64,000 bases of DNA from assembly GCA_043228905.1 (NCBI GenBank), contig JBHGNT010000001.1:16368001-16432000 (forward strand). Reading direction: 5' to 3'. Position numbers and translations under genes: made by a program. This document shows positions 21,500 to 29,804 of the stretch, piece after piece (the stretch's first letter is position 1; the number at the start of each line of letters is the position of its first letter). The notes beneath the pieces are model-generated. The model saw only the letters and a program-made list of their open reading frames with translations, was not told the DNA's origin and ran no database searches. Source of the stretch: Azolla caroliniana (lineage: Eukaryota > Polypodiophyta).

Positions 21500-21939
21500 T
21501 GTCATCCGCCGGAATAGTAACCGACGGACAAGAGCGTAGGAATAAGAAATAATATAAGATCATAACACATGTAACGGTTCACGCAGGAAGCATGAATGAC
21601 TAAAAAGACCTTGCGTATATAAAGGGCAGAAAACCTCTGATAGAGGGGGCGTGTATTTTTTGGAATGTAAAGAAGCGTATCGTAATAGAATCCTATCTTC
21701 TCTAAAAATCTGTGTATAGCTACGGCTAATCTACTGTGTGTCTGGAATACCTAAGAGTGTAAGAACGTGAGTGTAACCACTGCTAAGGAGTTGGTTGTAG
21801 CCATCTCCCTTATACGCTACTAGGTTACGGGGAACATTCCCCTACGTATTACGCATAGACGCCACCATTCGTTGTTTCACAATCACTTGGAGGTCTAGGT
21901 CGAAGGACTAACCGTAGACCGTGTTCCTAACCGGTAACA
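21500..21939 (+). repeat. 3' LTR of Gy2 (440 bp)
   Basis: Starts TGTCATCCGCC and ends CCGGTAACA, equal in length to the 5' LTR. The bases before it, GCACTGTCCCACATGCGTG then CCAGG, are not a polypurine tract. Confidence 0.93.
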
Positions 21940-22262
21940 ATGTTGTGGTTGCACTAGTGGCAAAATAAGGAATTTGCATCAAAGTGATACTTGAAGAATT
22001 AAAATTATTCAAAATACCAACATTGGAGTTGACTTGTGATAATAAATCTTGTATAAATCTAAGGTAAAATCCAAAGATGGGTGACAATATTCGACATGTC
22101 TCCTTCAAGAATGATTTCTTACGAGACCTAATCAAGGATAAAAAGATACAAATTAAAGTTCACACCATCACCCTCGATGTGGGTCGACTTTCTTACAAAG
22201 CTAGTTTCAAGTCAAAAGCACATATTGTGTTGCAAGAAGATAGGGGTTCTAAATTTTTCTAA
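21940..22262 (+). pseudogene. CopB: copia RNase H C-terminal part
   Basis: Directly after the Gy2 target duplication the copia RNase H resumes: LEELKLFKIPTLELTCDN, then the degraded HxxVxxxFxRDLIKDKKIQ block. It is the continuation of 10910-11234 and proves that both the LINE and Gy2 inserted in one copia gene. Ends at TAA about 22260. Confidence 0.82.
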
Positions 22263-22466
22263 AGTCAAAGAAAAGAACATGATGATTTGATTATTTCATT
22301 AGTGGGGACTATTGAAATAAACAATAATAAAGCATTTTTGGCGAAGAAAAAGAATAAACACGTTCGTGTTCGGAAGTGGAAGGATTGCGCTATCGTTATG
22401 TTTTCGACACATAGTGCAAAACCACCCTCAAAAGAGAATAAAATAGTAATTCAAATAAACTAATGT
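22263..22466. other. Unassigned AT-rich stretch after CopB
   Basis: Likely the 3' untranslated end of CopB; no LTR could be defined and no gene is seen. Confidence 0.4.
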
Positions 22467-23246
22467 TGTGAAGTCAAATATTATAATAAATGAAAGGATA
22501 AAAAGTTAGAGGCGGTTTTTCAAAAGTAGAAAAAGGAGAAAAAAGTAGGAAAAAAAGCTAGGCGTGCATATGAGGAGTAAGGTAGAGAAAAAAGCTCATA
22601 ATTTCCTCATCCAATGTCCAAATTAGAAAAGAAAAGATTCATAAGAAAGCTAACATGAAGCGCTTTCCAAATATATCTTGCATGTCAATTTGAGCTTACA
22701 AAAGAGAAATAGGAATAGAAGTAAAAAACGACTCATATAGACAAGTTTTTTTTAGGAGAAAAGAAAAGCAAGCCATAGAAAACCTATAAATAAGAGCTAT
22801 TCTTAAGAAGAAGGGGGAGATGGATGGGGGGATTGCAAGAAGAAAAGATTTATATGTTTCCTCTCTCATACTCTTATACCCTAAAAGGGAATTAGATTGA
22901 TCAATTGAATAAGAAAATATTACATGTTTCCTCTCTCATACTCTCTTTCTTTAAAATTTCCTTATGTATAACTAAAATTAAGTGTTATTCATACTTGCTT
23001 ACTCGAAGCGTTCTTACTCATAAGCATAATTAAGTATTATTCAATCTTGCATCTCGCAATCTTTACTCAAAGATTTTCTTGTGCATAACTATATTCAATA
23101 TTAATCAATCTCTCATATTATCTTACTCTTATTCGAAGGAAATATCTCGTCTTAAAACTGCATAAATCATTTAGCCATAAATCCTTCCGGTCTAGAACCT
23201 CGGTGGTTCCGCCTCACGATCCGCACTTACTAGCAAATTTTCACGA
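22467..23246 (+). repeat. AT-rich LTR remnant with TGTCG-group U5 end
   Basis: Begins TGTGAAGTC. Its 5' 350 bases resemble the solo LTR at 49459-50136 (shared GTTTTTCAAAAGTAGAAAA, GGTAGAGAAAAAAGCTCATAA, CCTATAAATA.GCTATTCTTA). The 3' end carries the U5 box TCTAGAACCTCGGTGGTTCC (about 23191-23210) and ends TTTTCACGAGA, where related LTRs have TTTTCACGACA. It may be a composite; no target duplication was found. Confidence 0.5.
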
Positions 23247-23640
23247 GAGCGCACAATTGGAAGGATAAGGAGTATTCTGTTCGATTTCAAGATTTTTTTA
23301 ACCATCTCACAAAACATGTGATACCTGTATCACATGTGCTCAAAAACTAAATGTAAAAGCTTAAAATCTCACCATTTCATAAAATTCAAAATTCACAAAT
23401 TTACGCCATGTTTTTTATAACAAACAATATGCATAAGGAGTGATTGATTTAAAAACAATTAAGCTTTATATCATTTGAGTTCTTACAAGCTTATATTTTT
23501 AACTGTTCATGCCAAAAATACAATCAAGATTTATTCCTCTTATAAGAATCACTACTATAGAGCCTAGTATACAATGGCGACTCATCCTCCTCCTCATCAG
23601 ATGTACCAATCAAAGCATTGTTGACATCTAAAACCAAATG
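23247..23640. other. AT-rich spacer, nothing recognised
   Basis: No coding frame with recognisable content and no clear repeat boundary. Confidence 0.4.
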
Positions 23641-23659
23641 TTGTGACTCCAAATCATGT

Positions 23660-24320
23660 GTAGAAGATCTGGTCTACCTTCGATTTGAGAAGCCTTGTAG
23701 ACTTGGCAATTTCTCTTTTATTATGTCTATTGTAGACTTCCTTAAAGGTCCAACTTTTGTTAATGTAGAGTTGTACACAATGATATCCACCTCTTGTGTC
23801 AAGGGTCGATGTGTTACGAATATTTCTTTTCTACTTCCCATTTCCCCTTGACATTCGGAATTCCATCATCTCCAATGTATACTTGCTTGTAAATGCATTC
23901 TTGCTTTTAGTGTTGTACCAATGAACTTGTAGACTTTATCTGATTTTGGTTTTCATGCATCACCACGTCCAATACTTTACCAATCCAGAATTGGTGCCCT
24001 AGGTCATTATCATCTGTAGGCGTGGCAATTAACATCCCAACCTTCATTTCTTGCAAGTTTCCTTGCCAACGGGCTTCTGTTGTTTTTGTCATCCTCAGTC
24101 CCAAATAAATGTCTCTCTGTTGTGGATGGAGAAAATTGTCAAGATCCACATTCGGTGCATGAGGTGGTGTTTGAGAACTAGACGAGTCTTGTATGGACCA
24201 CATAAATGGTATTTGCAAGGACCAAATACTAGTGAAGGAATGATCAATAATTTCTTTTTTGATCAATAAAGAACACGTCCCACCATGAGGTATCTTGTGG
24301 TCCAACATACTTCTTTGCAT
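23660..24320 (-). pseudogene. Unrecognised protein remnant with FWIGKV...VHWYNT core
   Basis: The minus-strand frame from ATG 24320 reads to 23907, including LGLRMTKTTEARWQGNLQEM, VGMLIATPTDDNDLGHQFWI and GKVLDVVMHENQNQIKS. After a shift near 23930 it continues VHWYNTKSKNAFTSKYTLEM, and near 23720-23690 TKVGPLRKSTIDIIKEKLP. The pattern (aromatic-rich strand, GKV, then VHWY) suggests a small beta-barrel such as BAH or Tudor, but I cannot name the family. There is no LTR or transposase motif nearby, so it may be a fragment of a host gene or of a DNA transposon. Confidence 0.45.
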
Positions 24321-24529
24321 TTTGAATGTGCTTCCTTTTTGTCTTGTAAGGCTTGCGTCTAGAAGTTCCTTTGTTCATCTACCAACCCATTGTGCATTTC
24401 CTTTTTACTGTCAATCAACATTTGTTTTGCACCATAAACGGTAGTAGATGGCATATGAAGCAAGAACTGACAACCACCTTCTAGCCCCCATTGTGGGGAA
24501 GATGAATATTTCTTTGCATGCAACAACGT

Positions 24530-25251
24530 TGTCGTAGTGTATTTCGTACACTACGTGAAAAAGTAAAAATAATATAACCGATTTAATTACATATAAATAA
24601 ATAAAATAAGAATATCAAAATATTTATCACGTGCATAAGGCAAGATTTGAACCCTATACCTCCACATAGCCAAACCTCAACTTTACCATTACGCTACCTT
24701 ATCTTTAGAGTTCTACAAATAGATTTAATAACTATAACTCCTTTATTTGCGCCTACCTTTATTAAAAGGTAAATCATGCATTTTTAGAGTGCGTGAATAT
24801 TTTATAGAAAAACGCAAGCAACTAAAAAGTGACTCATGCACATCTAGCGTGCATGAGCACTATATTTAGCAAATAAAAGCAAGGATTAGAAAAGCATCAC
24901 ATGCACATTTAGTGTGCATGAACATATTAGAAAAAAGCATGTAGCTATGCTTAGTCTCTCCCATCACTATATAAGGATGGGGAGCACATTGTAGTTTTTG
25001 TTGATTATTTTTCTATAATGATCAATCAATCTAAAATATTCGTGGGATTCACGAATTTGCTAAAATAATTCTCTCTTACTACCTAAATATTGACTCAATA
25101 TACTAAACTCATGGGATTCACAAGATTCTTATCTTATAACTCTTTATACCTATTCTTTACTAACCTTATTTGTATTTTTCTTTCTCCTAGTCCAAAACCT
25201 CAGTGGTTCCCACCCGACTCACGCAATGATCCGAAGCCGAAAGGCACGACA
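24530..25251 (+). repeat. Solo LTR J (722 bp) of the TGTCG group
   Basis: Ends TGTCGTAGTG...GGCACGACA, flanked by ACGT on both sides (24526-24529, 25252-25255), a 4-base duplication. TATA box CTATATAAGGATGGG near 24967-24981. U5 box AGTCCAAAACCTCAGTGGTT near 25191-25210. An antisense tRNA-like sequence lies in U3. Confidence 0.85.
24638..24702 (-). repeat. tRNA-like (SINE-head) sequence in U3 of solo LTR J
   Basis: On the minus strand TAGCGTAATGG (24686-24696) fits a Pol III A box and GGTTCAAATCTTG (24641-24653) a B box, at tRNA-like spacing. It lacks a full tRNA fold, so it is read as a SINE head or decayed tRNA-derived piece, not a tRNA gene. Confidence 0.55.
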
Positions 25252-25255
25252 ACGT

Positions 25256-25914
25256 TGTCGCGGTAATCCGCGGCTTGCGGGTTGGCTCGGGTGGGACCAC
25301 CGGGGTCTTGGACCAAGGAGCCTAAGGACGAGCGGCTACTAAGCTTGTAGTGGCCTATCCGGCCTGGTTATCGGGATCTGTTTAGTCAGCACACAGGCTC
25401 ATAGAACCGTATCTTATCCAACCTTGTCCTCGGATTCCGGCATAGGAGCACACGGGCTCTTGGGCACGAATGGGTAAGCGCAGAACAAAGGAGGGAAAGA
25501 CGACAACTTTCCAGTTACAAAGATAAGGAGTTGATTATTAACACAAAGGGCAGAACAAAAGACATCAATTAAAGACAGAGAAAGAATACAGAGAGATGGC
25601 CTCGGGCGAGTTAGCAAAGCTTCGAGCTCTAAATACACACACAGACTAGTGAGCCTCTGGTCGGGAGCACACGGGTTTCCTACGCGACTAGAGGCCTCAC
25701 CCTACTTAGTTAAATGCACAGAGCAGAAAACCTACAACACTTCACTGCCCAATCCGGCAGCACCTTCCCCTCCAAATCGAGTGATCCCCAAAACAATTTC
25801 CCTCCCCTCCTTTTATAGCTCCAGGAGGGTACATCAATAGTTAAGACAATCATTTCTGTCAAAGATTTTCCCACGATTTTCTGCCATCAATTCCTATCAT
25901 TCCCTTCTACTTAG
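25256..25914 (-). repeat. Partial LTR H of the TGTCG group
   Basis: Plus-strand start TGTCGCGGTAATCCGCGG. In minus sense the U5 box TCCAAGACCCCGGTGGTCCC (about 25295-25314) is present. A minus-strand TATA box (GCTATAAAAGGAGGGG) lies near 25805-25820. No matching TGTCG terminus is found at the right; U3 is cut where the Gy3-type RT fragment begins near 25915. Confidence 0.75.
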
Positions 25915-28546
25915 TCGGTCACCTCTGCATTTTTCCATGCATAACCGGAGATTGTCGAGATGTTCTCCTTTCTTGCTATACACCGCAAAGTCATCTAAGA
26001 ACACATGCATAAACGTTGGGATAAACTCCCTGAAAATGTGCATGATGATTCGTTGGAATGTTGTCGGTGCCGTCTTTAGCCCAAACATCATCACGACCGC
26101 TACAAAGACTCCCCATTTAGTTATGAACGTTGTTTTCTCCTGGTCGTCCGGGTGCATCCTAATTTGGTTATACCCGTTGAATCCATCGAGGAAACTATAC
26201 ATCTTGTGACCCGCCACCGCATCCAAGACTCCATCCGTGAATGGAAGCGGAAATCCATCGGTGACAGTGGCCGCGTTTAATTTCCGGTAATCTACACAGA
26301 CCCGGATTTTTCTGTTTTTCTTGGGTACAACCACAATCGAGCTTAACCAGGTAGCCTTCTTTACCGGCCAGATGAAACCGATCTCCTCCTTTACTTTAGC
26401 CGCATAATTCGGATTCATCCGGTAATGTCTCTGTGCTACCGGTTTCGCATCCTTGCTCAAATGGATTTGGTGCTGATATAATTGCGGGTCCAATCCCCGC
26501 ATGTCCTCATATGACCACACAAATACATCCTAGAATTCTTTCAATAATGTTACCATTGCTGATTTCTCCTCTGGTAGCATTTCTTTGGCCACATGTACCG
26601 GTCTTGTTTCTTCCCTAGTTCCTAAATTCACTTCTTCCAACTGTGATGCTTTCACGTGTTGTGATACCGCCATCTCTCGCTCTAGGGCTTCTTGTGCTTG
26701 ACGCAGTTCCCGAATTGAGTCCTGATCCGGCTTCTCACTAGCATCATCTGGGTGAACGATATATGGGGAGACCACTTCGGCAACGTCTACTTCAAACACC
26801 GGAACTATCTTAGGGTTCTCCTCAAGGTATTGATCTACTTCTTCATCTTCAAGCCCTTCCAGCATGTTCATGCTTTCGGCATACAACGGTGTTACTTCCC
26901 TGCTTGGGCTTGCTTAGGGTTTTGTTGGTACTCTCACCTTAGTTTTCCCTCTTTGAAGCGTAATATTGTTCTTCTGCCAGTTTTGTTTAATATGAGTAGT
27001 TCGTAACCATGGTCGTCCTAGCAACAACAGATATGCTCTTTGCGCGTTCAACTGGAGGACCACCGCGGAAATCCAGAATGCATGGCCTCTGATTGTCACT
27101 TCCAAGTGTCCGCCATCTGGAGCCAGAACTAGCATGGTTCCCATTCCTGGATTCCTAGAGTGTCGCATATTCGTAGGCTTATTACATTTACTCCCGATCC
27201 ACCATCGACAATTGTCCCCGGTACTTCTCGTTCTTTGATGATGGCGGTGATTGATGGACTGCTCGTGTCGACCACTGCCGGTCCCTCTTCTAGATTTGAG
27301 AAGAACGTCAGAGCCGGTGCGGAGCTTGGTGGGGTCAATGCTGATTTTAACCCTCGGTGAATCAAGGCACTAATTGCAGCAACCGACCTAGTGGTAGCAT
27401 GATCTAGCATTCCCGTAGTGCCTGCCATGTGGGGTTCTCCTACTGCATCATCTCTATAGGTTCCTCCGATGTTTTCCTTTGCTCTTGTAGTTCGGTGACA
27501 TTCCGTTCATTCACTTTTTCAATCCATTATGTGGCTTGTTTTCGGATCGTTTCTTGAGCCTCCCATTTGGCCATCTTTCCCTTCGACCGGGTAGTGACTT
27601 GCTAGATGTCAGCCAGCTCTGCGACCACCATGGTGACTGCCCGTCGTTTTTCGTTAGTCTTCACTGGAAATTGATTGTTGTAGTGCCCATCCTGCCGGCA
27701 ATAGTAGCAATACACTTTCCGTGTATTGTTAGACTCTGCTTTTGGCGCGTTACCCGGCTGAAAACCAAATACTGCCCGATTGGGCTTCTCTATCCTTCAT
27801 TGTTCCGATTGAGCGCTAGTTAGGCTTCTATCCGGCTCCCATTGGTAATCCTTCACCAGATCTTGACGCTCCTCTTTTCGAACGTTCCGTTTTTTATTAT
27901 AGCGTTGGGTGTTCCGATATCCTTGTCAGCGCCGATCATCATAATCTCCCCGTTGATCCTCTCTTCTCCTATTGTAGCCGGGGGAGTAATCTCGATCATA
28001 ACGATCATCGTTATAGTCCCGACTTCGATCATTCCGGTGCCGGTCATAAGCGTCCTGTTTATTGTTGTATCGAACATCTTGTATCGGTCTGTAGCGATCG
28101 TCTCGCTGAAATCGTTCTTCTTCATCCTCTCGGTCATTCTAGGTTTCGATGTGTTGGACTAGTGCAGCTTGCCGATTTAGCAGGTTGTATTCACAACGGT
28201 CCATTCTATGTGACCGGGAATGCCATAGCATGCACTACGATCTCATCGTGCACTCTATTGTTGAGTGCACAGGATTAAGGAAAGTCGTGCATTGGACTAC
28301 CTGGCCAAAGTGTAGGTCCTCTTCGGTAGGGAGTGTTCTTTGGAGTGCTCCCATCGTCAACCATGAACTATTTTTGTCCATCTCCATGACCCGGTCAATG
28401 ACCTGGTCTATTGTGCTGGTCCGAAAATCTATGACCGCACACACGGTTCGGAGGGGTTCCCGGAGCGCTGCCAAAAATACCGATTTTGCTTCTTCTTCTG
28501 GCGATGCTCTGGTAAGTTGGCTATGTAGGGTGACCTTCCGGAACAC
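25915..28546 (-). pseudogene. Gy3t gag-protease-RT remnant
   Basis: Gag from about 28546 (AREPLRTV-type block, FRTSTIDQVIDRVMEMDK), with the first knuckle altered (CTTFLNPVHSTIEC). Protease GTIVDGGSGVNVISLRICD near 27175-27235 keeps the DGG site that full-length Gy3 has lost. LLLGRPWLRTTHIKQNWQK follows near 27000. RT from 26520 holds YRMNPNYAAKVKEEI (a short deletion follows), VCVDYRKLNAATVTDGFPLP and FLDDFAVYS near 25970-25995. Several shifts and stops (for example near 26520 and 26910) separate the pieces. Confidence 0.87.
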
Positions 28547-29102
28547 TTCACCAAAGGGTGGTATGGTAAGGAATGGAAAGACCGTAACACAAAACCGTCC
28601 CTCTCCGATTGTTATCTGGATCGATTAGTTACACGTGTAGAATAAACATCATTAAGCACAGAACGGAAATAATAGGATAGACACGATATGAAAATAACAA
28701 CACTTCTCTATTAATTATTCATTCCTAATTACGTCATATCCGGATCCTTTTATAGGTATCCGGTTGTGTTACAAACCGATGCCAACCGGCAATTGGCTAC
28801 GAACCGGTTCGGATCCGGATCAGCATACCGATTCCGGGTCTGTCCGTTTGATCTTATAATTATAATAATTAATTCTTATTACAACTCCCTTTATTCGAAA
28901 AATGGCTCCCCTTTCATACTTTAGCCTTGTGTTACAAACCGGTGCCAACCGGCAACCGGCTACGAACCGGTCCAGATTCGGATCGGCATACCAATTCCGG
29001 GTTCGTCCGTTCGATCTTATAATTATAATAATTAATTCTTATTACAACTCCCTTTATCCCAAAACCGGCTCCCCTTTCATACTTTAGCCTAACCGGCCAA
29101 CA
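28543..29102 (-). repeat. 5' LTR of Gy3t, with internal 163-bp tandem duplication
   Basis: Begins within the LTR at ACACTTCACCAAAGGGTGG (the first 50 bases are lost) and ends CCGGCCAACA. Two copies of a 163-base block lie head to tail at 28764-28926 and 28927-29089, both starting TTGTGTTACAAACCG. Minus TATA region is CCTATAAAAGGATCC near 28742-28757. Confidence 0.85.
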
Positions 29103-29317
29103 AGCGGAATCGCTGGGGTCCTAGACTGGAAGGATTCGAAGTTTGCACTAGCTTTAGCGAGAAAGGATTTAAGATAGATTGAGAGAGATTGATATGGAGA
29201 GAGAGAGAGAGAGATTGAGATTAAACCCTTGACTTTAGATTTGAGAGATAAGATACATCACCATTAGGATAACTTATTATTATTATTATTAATTTCTTCC
29301 CCAATTTCTTCATTAGT
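29103..29317 (-). repeat. 3' LTR of TRG1, part 1 (R-U5 side)
   Basis: Matches 50796-51008 almost base for base (GGATTCGAAGTTTGCACTAG, AGATAAGATACATCACCATTA, then a TTA repeat). Minus-sense U5 box is GTCTAGGACCCCAGCGATTCC. A GA-repeat lies at 29200-29216. It is interrupted by Gy3 after TTAGT. Confidence 0.92.
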
Positions 29318-29750
29318 TGTTAACTCTTCGGGCCGGACAATGGCCTAACACAGGGTGTCTAAGTGAGACACTTCACCAAAGGGTGTTACGGCAACCGGAT
29401 TAGACTTCAACGCTTAATCCGACTTAGTTAAGTTACTTATTAGGATCGTCTTTCATAACACGCGTAAGATATAACAATTAAGACAGAACGGCAATTAACA
29501 CAGAGAGATAACAACGCTTAAGCTTTCATTAATTAACCGCTAACTATTACATTGTATCCGGCCTTTAAATAGGTTTCCGATCTGTATTACAAAACGGTGC
29601 CATCCACACCTGTTCGGGATCGGTCCGGATCCGGAACGGCATACCGATTCCGGTCCGTCCGTCCACACTCATAACTTAATTACAACCACATTCCTACTAC
29701 TTAATTAGCTCTCTGTTTCCCACTCTGGACTCCTTTGCCGGCCGGTAACA
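29318..29750 (-). repeat. 3' LTR of Gy3 (433 bp)
   Basis: Plus-strand ends TGTTAACTC...CCGGTAACA. Minus-strand promoter candidate CCTATTTAAAGGCCGG near 29560-29576. The bases just inside (minus: GTACTGTCCCACGGGCATG, then CCATG) are not purine-rich, unlike normal LTR elements. Confidence 0.95.
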
Positions 29751-29804
29751 CATGGCATGCCCGTGGGACAGTACCTTGTACGTCGAATCCACAACCGACC
29801 CTTG

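Larger units (their letters stand above)
14052..21939 (+). mobile_element. Ty3/gypsy LTR retrotransposon Gy2 with third ORF
   Basis: Two 440-bp LTRs (14052-14491 and 21500-21939) bound the element, and ATGTT target duplications (14047-14051, 21940-21944) flank it exactly. Order: gag, protease, RT, fused integrase C-terminus, A15 tract, third ORF. The insertion lies inside the right-hand target duplication of the LINE, so it is younger than the LINE. LTRs differ by roughly 30 positions by eye (about 7%). It is related throughout to Gy3. An in-frame deletion removes most of RNase H and the integrase core, so this copy could not move on its own. Confidence 0.95.
25915..29102 (-). mobile_element. 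Truncated second copy of the Gy3 family (Gy3t)
   Basis: In minus order: 5' LTR (28543-29102, missing its outer-to-inner start), gag C-terminal half, protease, and RT N-terminal half, ending abruptly at 25915. Gag N-terminus and leader are deleted, so the LTR joins gag directly at about 28543. RT C-terminus, RNase H, integrase and ORF3 are absent. Right LTR end CCAACA lies at 29102, inserted 36 bases inside the TRG1 LTR. Confidence 0.85.
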
